From Progne subis subis (Eukaryota; Chordata; Aves; Passeriformes; Hirundinidae), in contig JAKJHU010000030.1 in the NCBI GenBank assembly GCA_022316685.1, positions 6,760,058 to 6,824,057 on the forward strand: DNA of 64,000 nucleotides, written 5' to 3'. Both the position numbers and the translations under genes were made by a program. The notes under the pieces were generated by a model. The model ran no database searches. It was not told where the DNA came from and worked only from the letters and a program-made list of their open reading frames with translations. Below are positions 16,101 through 28,200 of the stretch, in pieces (the stretch's first letter is position 1; every line of letters starts with the position of its first letter).

Positions 16101-16227
16101 TTTTTGGAGACAGGAGTGTGGTTAAGATACACTAAATGGAAATCCATTTACAAAACCAGTTCCGATTTTTGGAGGAGGGAATGTGATTAAGATATACTAA
16201 ATGGAAATCCATACAAAACCAGTCAAA
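16101..16227. repeat. Diverged tandem duplication, about 65-bp unit, two copies
   Basis: Two adjacent copies begin with TTTTTGG at 16101 and 16166. Each contains a GTGNNATTAAGATA-like block followed by ACTAAATGGAAATCCAT and ACAAAACCAGT. They differ by several substitutions and a small indel, so the duplication is not recent. No coding potential is seen. Confidence 0.8.
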
Positions 16228-17329
16228 TTGTTAAAATATTCAAATATGCCTTACTGTAACAAGAAAGCACTGTAATGTACTGAAATCAGCAATAGAACAG
16301 CTGTGTTTTAAAGGACAGTACTTTGAATGTCACTTGACAATTTGCTTTCAATTAGAAGTAATTTACAGGAAGATGCCCACAAGCTAATCTTTACAGGATA
16401 ATTAAGTTCCATTTTCTTTACTTTTAATTAAAAAGCAGAAAAGATTTAGCTGATCCATAAAAAATGTTCTGTTTAAACATTCATCAGACTTCACACTCTT
16501 TTTTTTTTTGTTATTTGTTGTAGCAGATGTTATCAAAACTGCAGTCTGCTCTGTTTTAAACCCAGTATATTTGGGAAGTGAAACACAAGTTGCAATAGGC
16601 GTGTACAGCTGAGGTATGATCATTTAGCTTCTCTGTATTTGAATAGCTCTAAAATGATATCCATACTCTGGGCTTTAATCTTGCTCCTTCCATTGCTTGC
16701 TGTTGTGGTGAGAGAAAGCAAAGCAGATGAACAGCTCTGGGGATGCTAATTTTCCTCTTGCTTTCCTAATGCCATTAAAACCTGAAGTCTAAATGTAAAG
16801 ATGAAATAAGTATCCTTGTCATTAAATTTGCATGTTAGCAAAGTTGTCTGCATGCCTGTAGAATCGATAAAAACAAGAACTCCTTTGTTGATTTCACATT
16901 GAATGAAAATAAAATAAAATGCAGTTTATGCCCAAATATCTGGACTCACAGATACTTGTACTGCAGTGAGTTAGTGCTGTTTTTAAGGAGGAAAGATGTG
17001 TCTGCTTTTCCCAGCTATTCCCTCATCATCTTTTCCGATTTTAAGAAGTTTAAGAAAGGAACTTTCATTCTAGATTTTAAATTTTTCCTGTGTGCTGTGA
17101 GAAACTCTACATATGAAACAGAATTTCCAATACTTTTCTAAGTGTGAGATCTAATTAATTTTTGGCTTACAGCCCAGTTACTTCAATGAACCTGTGAAAT
17201 GGTATGTAGCCGGGCCATGATCTTAACAAAAATAGCTGAATGCTTGTGTTAGGTCTGAAGTTTATTCTTTATAAACATTTAACTCAGAATTGACCAAGTT
17301 TCCATGATCACTTTAGAATGGAGAATAAA

Positions 17330-18240
17330 ACTATAGAATCATTATGTTGAAAGGGACTTCCAGAAATGATTTAATTCAATCTCCTGCTCAAACCAGAACC
17401 TATTTTGGTAAGGTTCCCGGTCAAATTTTTTATTGTCTTCAAGGTTGGAGATTCCACAACCTCCTTTAGCATCTAGTTCTACAGTTTTACAGTCATCGCT
17501 GTAATCTCTTTTTCTTTACCATTTACTCAGAATTTCCTTTGCGATGTCTTGTGTCTTTTGCCTCTTATTCCTATGTCTGTGGACCTCCAGGGAAAGCGTG
17601 GCTTTGCTCCTCTGGAGCCTCCCATTAGGTATTTGAAGACAGGATGAAGAATTCTTCCTAAACCTGAACATCCCAGCTGTCTTGATTTTCCCTTGCCATA
17701 GTCCTGTGGCAGTCTTGTGCTCATCTGCCAGACTCACTGCAAAACCATCATCTACTGCAAAACCCCAGACGAGACATGGCACTTAAGATGTGGTCTCACA
17801 ATTGCTGAGTAGAGGAAATAACCATCTCAGCCTGCTGTCTAGACTTGCTTACATCTATGGATGTGGTTGGCATTTGCTGCTGCAGAGGATCACTGCTGAT
17901 ACAGCAGAGCTCATACAGCAAAGCTGTTTTTCAGTACATTCGTCCCCAACTTGTACCTGAGATTTATCTGTCCCAAAAGTAGAGTTTAGAATTTGCCTGT
18001 GCTGAACTTCATGTTTCTGACAACCCAGGTCTCCTTTGTAGCAGCCTTGCCTTCTAGTGTGTCTTGGGAGCTCCTACCAATTTGTTACTGTTTCAGACTT
18101 GCTGTGTTTTGTTGCTCAAACCATTAATAAATATCTTAAGCCATATTGACCCCTGAGGGATGCCTTTAAGTGATGGACTCATTAGATTTTGTATTAACCC
18201 TTTAAGGCTGATGATCTGGCCAGTTTTCACTTGATAAGAC
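17330..18240 (-). mobile_element. CR1 LINE, old 5'-truncated copy, minus orientation
   Basis: Read on the plus strand, this starts with the reverse complement of a CR1 3' end: TAGAATCATTATGTTGAAAG, then GGGACTTCCAGAAATGATTT. It continues through blocks typical of the antisense CR1 tail: GAGATTCCACAACCTCC; GTGTCTTTTGCCTCTTATTC; CTCTGGAGCCTCCCATTAGG with TATTTGAAGACAGGATGAAG; and GATGTGGTCTCACAATTGCT with GAGTAGAGGAAATAACCATC. The later part (about 17880-18240) is weaker but keeps the order of an old CR1 open reading frame 2 region. The copy is heavily diverged and has no usable reverse transcriptase frame. The frames of 65 and 88 codons inside it are repeat-derived. The left boundary is good to a few bases; the right boundary is approximate. 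Confidence 0.85.
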
Positions 18241-21200
18241 CAAAAATACAACCCCTATGGTAGGAGGTAAATATTCTTAAAACATTTGAAGGCTTTTGAA
18301 AATAAAGGTATTTTATATTTTTTTTCCATAAATTAATACTAGAACTACAATATCCAAATACACTGAATTGTCCTGTGTTGCAATTTTTGAATTCTTTTAT
18401 TGGAATAAAAGTTTCTACATATTTCGAAGTCTAGATTTACCTAAAGTTAGCAGCCGGGATAACAAGAACTTTCTAAGTAGTCGTGCTAAATAGACCTTGG
18501 TGTAATTAAAAGTGAGTAGTCAACCTGGTCTGTAAAAAACATAGAACCATCTTCCCAGAAATTATTCTCAAATTGAACTTTTTGGGAACTCTATGTTCAG
18601 AACTGTCTTGCTTGGAAAAAAATTCTTATATTTTTAATATAAAAATGGAATTCTTGCCACTACTATTAAGAGACAGAAGGAAGTAAGAAAGTGATGTGTT
18701 GTTGTAATTGGCATTCCTGTAGGTTTTTAAATAAATTTCTAAGCATGTTTACTTTCATCAAAAGGCTTATGGAAAAATGAGGATATGCTTATGAGTCACA
18801 TTGTAAAAAAGCTAGAGGACTGTATGGAAATAAATTTGAGCATGTGCTTATTTGCAGAAGAATCACTTCATAGGCAGTTAAATAGATGATTTATGGTCAC
18901 TCTTAGTGCAAAAGTCTTCAACAATCTAATTGTTTGGCATCCAAATTAAGCTAATTATTTAGATTCCTCTGTGGGAAGGAAAACAAACAGTTTTACAGGG
19001 TGATTAATTTTTTTCTTCAGTTTTGAACCCTTCTTCAAGATTTGCTTTAAACCAGCGTGCTAGGGAGAAAGACCGCGATGGCCTCTTCCTTTGCCTGTTA
19101 GTTCATAGGCTGTTCACGTATGGCACAATTGTTACTGTGTCCATAGAGCAAACTGGGGACAGGTTCCGCTCCGAGTGAAAACCAGCTTCTCTCCCGTTCC
19201 CCATGGTTCTGTTTTATTTCAAATCAGTTTCTTTATTTAGTTCACCTGATGTTCACAGAGGTACTTTTGCTAATCCAACAAGGAGGACAGCATGACTTTT
19301 AAGAGCGGGCAGAAACGGTAGGACAGCCTGTTTTGGGAATGCAATCTGCTGGTGTCAGCGTAAGGAGATAATAACATTACATCTCTAGACAGCTCTTTTA
19401 GGGTGGAATCATTCCAGGATGCTCAAAAATTATGCTCAGATTTGTATAAAATAGTAGGTAGGGATATGTAATTAGTGTAGCAGATATATTGGTTGCTTGT
19501 TGCTTACACTAATTTTGCAAAAGGCAGAATACTTGAATGAGAGTTGTTTAAGAGACAGCTGCAACTTGTTTTCCTTATATGCCGTAGAGCCTCTATACTT
19601 ATGTATACACTTTTGTAAGTGAACTTTCTGTGGCACTTTTCTTAAAGATGTTCTGATTCTTTCCTCATGAGTAAAGAATACAGGCATGAACTCAGATTAG
19701 TGTAAGAAATTATATCTTTTAAATATTTGCTTTAGGAAGATAGAACTAGATAGAACTGAACTGTTAAGTCTTTGTGAGACTAGTTCCCTTTGATTTTAAA
19801 AACTAATAAATATAATACCATTGCTTTTCTATGACTGTACTGGAAACTTAGTTATGCTTAGCAATATATAATTGAATAATGTATTCATCCAATGTTTGGT
19901 GACTTTTTGGTAACTGGATAATCAGTGAAGCTTAACACTTCAGGGGATTCAGTCATAGTTCTGAGATGGAAGTCTTGATGAATAATTTGAGATCTAGTCT
20001 GATCCATTAATGCTGTGAATATAATTTGGGCTGAAGTGTTTCCACTTACTTCATTAGATTGAGGTTACTTAATTAGGTTCAGATTATTTGCTTTGATGGA
20101 CAGGGAAAACACGATAATTTGCAAAACTATAAACAAAACAGTCAAAAATGTTCCTGCTTCAAACCCTGAAAGGTAGTCTGTTTTATATTCTGAACCTAAA
20201 AGATGTTAAAATTTCAATGACGTGTCGCTGAAATGTCATTTCAAGATGCCATTTTAGCGTCATGACACATAGTTGCCTGAATTTCTATTCAGAGAAACTT
20301 TTCCATTTAAAAATTATTTTGCTTAGCTTCAGTGATTTGCACTTAGTCTTGTAAATCCAAAAATATTGTCAAAGCAAGAAAGAAGATATTATTTGAATCC
20401 TTCTTTTCCATAAATGTTAACAGAACAATTAAATGTAATTTTTTCTTGTTTCTACTGCTTTGCTTCTCACAATCATTTTTAGATGAGAATTTTAAGGGTT
20501 TTGATCATACATATGTCTCTCCTGTGTTTCATTATGAAGGCAGCATGTCTGCTGAGAAGAAACCCAGTGAAATTATTACAGTGAATGAAAATATTACAGT
20601 GAAATTTAAAATAATTTTCCATACTTTTGTTAAATGTACTTTGTACAGTATTTTAAAATTATACTACAAATCATCTGAAAACATCACTTGAATACTTTGG
20701 AGACAGGGAGAAAAGGGTACTAATGGCATTCAGACAAACAGTAATTAGCTATGCCAATAAATAGGACAATTTAATAAATGAGTTATAGCAAGAAGGAGTA
20801 AGTTGCATAACAAATAATTATGGGACTTTGGTACTTAATTATGAACAGAAGACCAAAATGTAGGAATGTGTCTCAGAAGAAATGTTGTATGTGGTTTCAT
20901 ATTAACTATAATATGACATTAAATGATATTACAATAACTTATTTAGTAGTGTTATTCTAATACTAAAATATTAAACTGATGTATCAGAGAATATTTCAGT
21001 ATTATAAAAACAGTATTTCTCAACCCCAAATATACTTAATCTTAAACACTGAGAAGTGTGCAGATTTAACATGAGCAGACATTTAGTGAGTTTGTGAGAA
21101 TCCAAAAGTTGAGGAGGAAGTAGAAAGATTTTACAGTAATAGTTCTCTCTTTTGTGTAATATTCAGCCATTTCACCTCAGATTTGCTTTGCTTTAGAAAT

Positions 21201-24200
21201 TTTCCTGAAGGCACAAAAGCAGTCAGAAGAATTTTGTACGTGTATGGAGAATGGGGAAATAATACGAGGAAAGGGGAGAAAAGAAGCTGTCTGGGGCAAT
21301 ACAGTTATCTATGTGTAGCTTAAGGAAATGCAGCATCAAGTAATGGAAAGATGGGACAATTGTTTGGGAAGTTGCAGTTAATTTTTACTTGGTCTATAAA
21401 CTGTTGCTATTGATTCTCAAATTTCATTATTCAGTTGCTGCTAGAAATAGAAACCAGAATAATTTATTTATTACTGTAGTTACTGCGGTATTTGTGCCCA
21501 AGAGAGGGAAGAGATGCTCTCACAGAGTGTGATGTATACCTGGATGTGCTGTGGTCATTCTCTCTTCTAATGGATTAGCCATATCTAATCCATTAAATCT
21601 TCTGAAAGAGTATCAATCCCGTGCCTACTCTGAAAAGCTGTAGCATTTTGGGGAGTCAAGTTACCTAGTGTTAACCATGTAAGAGGTAAGCAACTATCTA
21701 GTTCTGCATGTTTTCTTAGTGGGCATTTCTTGGGCACTGAATTTTACTATGATAATGTAGATATCCAAGAATTAACATGGTGTATGTAAATATAATGCAT
21801 AAATGCATATATACGTGCTGTAAAGGAAAAGTTGTACTAAGGAATGAATATCCAACCTGAAAATACTCCTGGTCTCTTTTTGAATGTGACTCCTAAGAGG
21901 AATTTATTTTATTTATGTAGCACCTTTCATTATCATCAAAACCCTGACGCCCCATATAAGACAATAAAATCAATGTGATAAATAAATGAATACTAAATAT
22001 AAAGCAAAGTCACCAGGGTTTTTTAATGGGAATAAAGTTCAAAGGAATGGCAATATATCCATGTTTTGAAACTACCTTAAGAAAAAAAAAAAAAAAAGTT
22101 AACATAGATTTTAGGAGAGAGAGTACTCAGTTCTCCTTCCTGTAGAGATACAAAATTTATAAATACTGAGTGGTACCTAAATGAAAGTATTAATCAGAAT
22201 GTGACTCTCTGTTGGACGCAGGTTGGTCTACCTGAAGGCTTTAAAATTCATCAGAAGGGAATATGTAAAGTCTGTTGCTTGTAGACTTACCCTATAAGGA
22301 ACACAAGGTGAACGTAATGTGATGGCAGTACAATTGGGTGACTGGATTCAAAGCCCAGATCCCCCAAGATGTATAGTTCTTCTGGAGAATAGTTGTTTGA
22401 AAGTGAAAACTAAGGTCATGCATCTCCAGCTCTCAGTTAAAACTTTCAGTGGGGTAGGCACTAAATAGGACCATATGTTTTAAACCCGTAACAGGGTGAC
22501 TGCTGCCTGAAATCATCTTAGTTCTTTTCAAAGTCATGAAAAGATCTGTTTTGATCAGCATAGCTTATTGTGGTATATGTCCTTGGAGATGAAGAAAAAG
22601 TGAAGAAAAATGGCAAATAGTAAAAATTCAGAACATTTATGGTACTATACTTTAGAGAAGATAGGAATTATTTTACTACCTGTATTTCAGTATGCCTTTT
22701 TGATTCACTAAGTATGTTAGATTTGAAATGAAGGTTAACAAAACAGGTAAAAGGACCCCATCCTACTTCTCCCTCAGGAAGTCTCAAATACATATCTTTA
22801 TGCCCATGAGAGAAGAATACTACTTTTAATTTTTTTTTACTACAGATAGCTTATTTGAAGCTCAAACAGTCTCTGAAAGATGGTGGCCTATTAGCTGACA
22901 GGCAAATACATACAATATTTGGTACTAATAGTTACTGTTGTGTGACGGCATTAGGCTCTCAGCCTGTCCTTGTGGGTGACCATAGATGCAGTCTTCTTGG
23001 AATACTTGATGCCTACTTTATGTTTACTAGATTAGCTGTAGGTTTGATTTGGGTTCCACTTCTACTGATAGCTGAAGATCTAAGCTGATTCTTAAAGGTA
23101 AACCCATACCTGCCAACCAGTTTATGAATATGCTTGCTTTTCTTTCGGCAACAGTCAAGCTTGACTGTAGAAGTTTTCACTTGAGGTCATCTCTGCTGAT
23201 CTTTAACTTGTGAACTGAGCTTGGTATGCCTTTCATACTGACCTGTAGGGTCGATAAGTGCTAACTTCAGTGATCTCATCAAAGACCTCAGTAAACAGTT
23301 TCTACCTTCTGTTCCTGGTGTCATTCTGATACAGAGTTTTTCATTCTCTGTACTATACAGGTAGGAAGACTTGCTGCTCCACAGAAGCTCAGTTTTTTCT
23401 CAGTAACACATTCTGGTATACTTTGCTTTTCTGGAGTTTTTTCCTGAAGTAAAGCTTTATGAAAAAGCCTAGCAGATACAGCTTATGTTTTGAGCTTAAT
23501 TGTACTGTAGTTGATTAGCAAGTACTTTCTGACAAGCAGTAAATTTCCATAGGTAAATTTTGTAGGGCATACCTATCAACTGCATTGACCTAGAGGGCTA
23601 GAACTTGACTGCTTCCTCTGACAGTGTTTATGGACAAGCTTTTTTGTCAATTAGGACTCTACTTTCAGAGCTTAGCAAGGACCTCTGGGCCTGATTATGA
23701 AGCTGAATAGGGACAAATGACAAACATTTGTAGTTGTCAGTAACTCCGGTCCTTTCATGAACAGTGACCAAAATGCAGTTTTTTCACTGGTCTTGAAAAC
23801 TATGTCCAGTTCTCATGGTATTTGCTGTGCTTCTGACTTTCATGAATGGATTGGAATTTTCCCTAGGATGTTCAAAGACTGTTCTGTTCTGTCAGAAGAG
23901 ATAATGAAGAGCTTTAATATTAATGGTGAGACAATGATTCTGACAAACTTGCTTTTATACTTTGCAGAAGAAAAATGACAAAATGATTGTATCTGCAAAT
24001 TGAGTAGACTCTGATGAACAAAATTTTAAACAGGTAGAAGCTTGCTGATCCCAGGACAGCTGAACAATCAGACAGAAATGTGTGATGCATCGTCTTGCAG
24101 CCTTATTATTAGTTTAGATTATTACTGGTTGATATCTTTCCTCATGGCCGTTGTGGTTTATTCTTACTCTGATATAAACACAAAGTTTTTTAACAGCATT

Positions 24201-25370
24201 TGAAGTAAATGAAAATATTTTGTCTGCTTCAGCTGCTGTTAGGTCTGGTTGTAATAAATACGAGTATTTATAATTGTGTGATTCAGCATACTTGTTAAAA
24301 CTTAAAGAAAAAAGAAATATCACTCAAGGATAAATATACTCTACCTACTGTTTCTGAGGTTGGTTAATGAACATATAGTTGGCAAATGTCAATTTTTTTA
24401 CATAACTGTAATTTATGGATTTTTGTGTACCCCATTCCTGCTAGGTGATATTTTCTAGCACAAAGTGGGAAGTGGTCTTTGCATTTCTGTAATATCCAGT
24501 GTTGAAGTATTTAAAAGTATTAATTGATCACAGTTGTTGTGTGGCCGTGGGATTGGTAAGGATTCCATTTCTGAAGCAAAACCATCACTTAATAAAAGAG
24601 TTGTTTACAGGGAATTTGCAAGCACAGATATCACTCCAAATGTGTTCCTTCTATGAAGCCTTTTCTCATTCAGTCTTATGTGCCTGCCAAGTTTTTGACA
24701 GATTGGCAGCTCTTTCTTTTTAATCTTTTTATAAAAATAATTTTCAGCATTTACAATGTGGTACAACTGTTATCAGTAGATGGTTCCTTTTAAGAACTGA
24801 AGCACTTTAGATGCCAAATACAGGTTTCAGAGTTTTAAAAATGTAGGTATCTGCCTTAACAGGTTACTCTGAGTTCCTGTGTGAAGTATTTTGGGCCACA
24901 TCCTCCCTCTAGTTTGCAGGAGACTGGTGTTTCTTCAGAGAATGATGAATTACTCTCATACAAGAGTTTGAGGAAAGACAGTGTACTTGGTGAGTAGTGC
25001 AAAAGTGCTTCTGAGATCCAAGGAGGTCATGAAGCTTGAGGCAGGTGCCACACACTATGCCTTTACTCCTTGGAGGACCCGGCTGAGATTAGTGACTTAT
25101 TTGAACATACCTGCCCTGTATCAAGCGACTGCGCTAATTAGGAGGCAAGAACTGTTTTTTCTAGATTTCTTTCGGTCCCATTACTGTTCCAGTTGTGGCT
25201 AAAATTTGGTCACGCAAGAAGGTGGAATTAATTTACTTGGGATAACATAGCCTTTTTGGTACATTCTTGAAATAAAGATCAGTTGAAACTGAGACATTGT
25301 TTTACATTAGTCGACTTTCTCCTATTCTACAACAGCAACCGTGTTAGATTGGGTTTTACACTTCATGCTT
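18241..25370 (+). other. ZFPM2: ZFPM2 intron 1, second part: non-coding
   Basis: No exon was recognised. Contents: a locally CpG-enriched patch at about 19053-19360; an imperfect hairpin with CRE-like half sites at 20217-20270; a perfect 11-bp-arm hairpin at 21568-21595; and an A16 run at 22082-22097. The part from about 22.7 to 25.4 kb may contain more decayed sequence from the Ty3/gypsy element whose RNase H remnant follows, but I could not align it with confidence. Confidence 0.7.
21568..21595. repeat. Perfect short inverted repeat, 11-bp arms, 6-nt loop
   Basis: TAATGGATTAG at 21568-21578 is exactly reverse-complementary to CTAATCCATTA at 21585-21595, with loop CCATAT. Each arm carries GGATTA or its complement TAATCC, a bicoid/OTX-type homeodomain core. 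It may be a chance hairpin, a transposon relic or a paired homeodomain site. Confidence 0.75.
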
Positions 25371-25379
25371 TGTTTATCT

Positions 25380-25606
25380 GCCTTCAGTAAATGATTTCCC
25401 TGGGCAGTATCTTATCCTTACATCATATTTCTGGTATCTCAGTAGCATATGTTGTACCCACTGGAGTGTACTTGGTAGTAATGTCTTCATGATGCTTTCT
25501 GATGTCTTGTCATCAAATTGTGAATCCATCTTCTGCTTAAAGATAAACAGATAGAATTGCTGTAATCCAAAGAGCACAGCCACAGCTCTTGTTCTGTGTG
25601 AGAGTA
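25380..25606 (-). pseudogene. Ty3/gypsy retrotransposon pol remnant, RNase H domain
   Basis: On the minus strand one frame reads YSHTEQEL (about 25606-25583). It then passes, through a frame change at about 25583, into AVLFGLQQFYLFIF, and later into LQWVQHMLLRYQKYDVRIRY followed by CPGKSF (to about 25383). This follows the order and spacing of the Ty3/gypsy RNase H domain, whose usual pattern is YS-x-x-E-x-EALA-x-V-x-G-x-x-x-F, then a basic linker, then PPRLQRMLL-x-x-QKYD, then Y-x-PGK. The aspartate of the normal TDH box is not clearly kept, and the frame change shows that the copy is dead. Flanking pol domains (reverse transcriptase upstream at higher coordinates, integrase at lower coordinates) could not be assigned. 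Ty3/gypsy elements are rare and old in birds, where most LTR elements are retrovirus-like. Confidence 0.72.
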
Positions 25607-28124
25607 GCCCTGAGAACACTGACTTTCTATGTCTCTCTTATTATTAAATCCTATGAGCTTTGGATCAATCATACTCATTAACTACACGAGGAATTCTGCT
25701 TTAGCTGTGTAAGGTCATGTAGGACCCATAGTAAGTTAGACCTTCACTTCAAAAGTGTAACAAGCTGTATTCCTCTGTCCAGGTCTACTGAGCTTACTGA
25801 AAGGAGGATTTGCTGTTCAAAGGAAGGTGAATTATAACCAAAGTATTTCAACAAATAATTCCATGCTTTAGAAATCCTAGTAGTGTCCTTTCTCCAGAAG
25901 ATTTCTCATAAAACTCTGCAATAAACAGTAGGTAAAAGAGCAGAATTGGCCACCAATATTTGTAAGAACTTAACTTACTTTCCTTTGCTTTTCTTTAAAC
26001 TTCTGTAGTCCTGAAAAAATGTTATGTGGCTGAAAGTGGAGAACAGGCTGCTCCAGTATTCCTTTGGAAGCAACAGATTAATAACTAATACAAAGTATAT
26101 TTAACAATTAGAATTAAATAGAATTTTTATGGAGAATTCTATACATAATGTTTTTGTGTGATGGAACCAGGTATAATTGGCTGAATCGCTGTAGAGCATC
26201 ACGTGGTAACACAAGCCAAGAAAAATGTTATTTAAAGGTGAAACCCTAGTGTCACTGGTTACCTCTGCCATGTTAGTTTTCCATAAGTGAGACCTATCCT
26301 TTGAAATAGGGCCTGGAAGGATAGAAGCTTGGCTTAAAGCATAGATTTAAATATAGGTGAATGTCATTACTCTGTATCCAAGATTCAGTCTGCAATTACA
26401 AGATGCAGTTGTTTGGCTGAAGAGGTGGCAAAACTTGTATTAAATCATCATGTGTTGATCAAAACAGTTCCATAGGCAGGATTTTGTGCGCATCTTTCCA
26501 GGAGATGAGCAGCCTGCTCTGCTTTAAACTATAATATCTGGTTATATGTTGTAGCAAATAAAATAAGCCAAAGTCAGTTCAAACAGTGGTAATTATATGC
26601 TAGTGTATGTAAAAAATATACATATGGGTTCATTAATATTAATTGTAATACACCAGTTTTGTATAGGTAGCAGTGACAAAACTGTATTTTAGAGCTGAAT
26701 TCAAAAGTTTCCTCTCAGGTCCTGAGGACGTTCTGACTTTTCGTCCTGTGAATATCTTTTGATAATTATTTTATTGCTCCTGTAGATGAAGCATTAATGA
26801 TTAAAGTTTCCTGTGAAAAGCCCAGTCAGGGAAGTCAGATTATAACAGGATATTGTGCCAATTGCACTTTTTATTATTTGCAAGTTAGAACAGATTGATA
26901 ATTGATCAGTAATTGAGCATTAGTTTGATTCTGGTTGGATCTCTTATATTTTATTTTTTTTTCTTAATATTATTAATTATAGTAGGAAAGCACTTAGGAA
27001 TAAAACGCCTAGGTCTCTGTCATGAAGCTTATGTTTTTTTTAATGGAGTAGGCATTAGTATTCTGATTTTAAAAAAGACCCACCTTAAGACTACAACTAA
27101 TACTGTACTGAAAGACAGATTTCTGTGGAAACAGAAGACACCATCAATGCAGTCTTTAAATCGCAGGGGTATTCTTGTTACATGAATTCAACTTCTTGCA
27201 CGGTCTGGATTGTCATTCCCTGGCATGCTAACATAAATGTTTCAAGGGTTATAGTGAATGTACTTCCAACAGAATTAGTAGGGGTGGTTTGCTTTTGTTC
27301 AGAGCAGACTATCCTCTTCAGCAATGGTTTTGGTAAGGCTGAATGAAATTGGGGCTGCTAGAAGCTACAAGCTGATATGAGATTCTTAAACAGCTTGTTG
27401 GAAAATAGAGGATGTATTTAGTAAGGTAGATAATTCAAAGCAGTGATTTCTTCAGCAAAAAGTGACTTATTGGATATTTCAGGAATTGTGCAAGTCTTAT
27501 GCAGAACGGTCTGTGCACTCTCTTAGAAAGTGCCTAATGTTCCCTCAAAACACAGATTATAGTTTGTTTTCCTTTTCTTGGCTTTTTGTTCTTGATGACC
27601 AATGAATTCACTTCAGATACAGGAATATTCCCCGTAAAATTCTAAGATCCTTTTTTACCTTAGGTTTTGTGATTCGGAGGTTAGAAGAAGACTTAAAGTA
27701 AATAAGTTTATAAAGTACAGCTGATTATAGATTTTACTGTCTTAAACAGAAATAAATAAATAAACGATTGGTGTTTTCAGGTAGATAACTAGTCTTTTAT
27801 ACAAAATTTGCATTTTCAAATAAATTTTTTAGTCTTCATTGGCCTAATTTTTATGGATAGGTTTCATAACTTTGAACAACTTTTCCCCTGTGAAATGTCA
27901 AATAAGAATTCCTTTTCGTGACATCTGCCAGCATATAGTATGTGCACACCACCAAAGAAAAGCACTTGTGGTGGTGCATAGGATAGAGCTGGAAATTTGG
28001 CTATAGAACTGTTGGTTCATTTCTACTGGGGAAAATCTTACGTAGTTCAGCGCCCAGATGATGCTGTAAGGTAAAATGATTCAGTTTATCCACCTTTGAA
28101 AATGGAAAGACTTGAATTAGTTTT

Positions 28125-28200
28125 GGGGGTGGGGGGGAGGGGCAGGTTGTTTTTTTTTTTGGTTTTTTTTTTTTTTGGGGGGGGGTGGTGGTGTGTGTGT
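28125..28200 (+). repeat. G-rich / T-rich low-complexity tract
   Basis: G5-T-G7-A-G4 at about 28125-28142 is followed by T11 and T14 runs separated by GG, then G9 at about 28177-28185 and a (GT)n tail. At least four runs of three or more G lie within a short span, which meets the usual G-quadruplex pattern on the non-template strand of ZFPM2. Base-calling errors in such tracts are common. Confidence 0.8.

Larger units (their letters stand above)
1..17330 (+). other. ZFPM2: ZFPM2 intron 1, first part: non-coding
   Basis: Assigned to intron 1 because coding exon 2 lies downstream on the same strand and no exon 1 (start codon plus the RRKQSKPRQIK motif) or CpG island was seen here. Contents: long T tracts at 518-565, 10093-10110 and 11532-11551; a short 15-bp direct duplication near 1785-1814; a C9 run at 8313-8321; an (AT)n run at about 13191-13205; the N gap at 14703-14802; and a diverged about 65-bp tandem duplication at 16101-16227. 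Open frames are at most about 94 codons, are AT-rich, and have no recognisable domain. Nothing else was recognised. Confidence 0.75.

Noticed and set aside
17516..17782. 88- and 65-codon minus-strand frames
   Set aside because: They lie within the old CR1 3' region and are repeat-derived.
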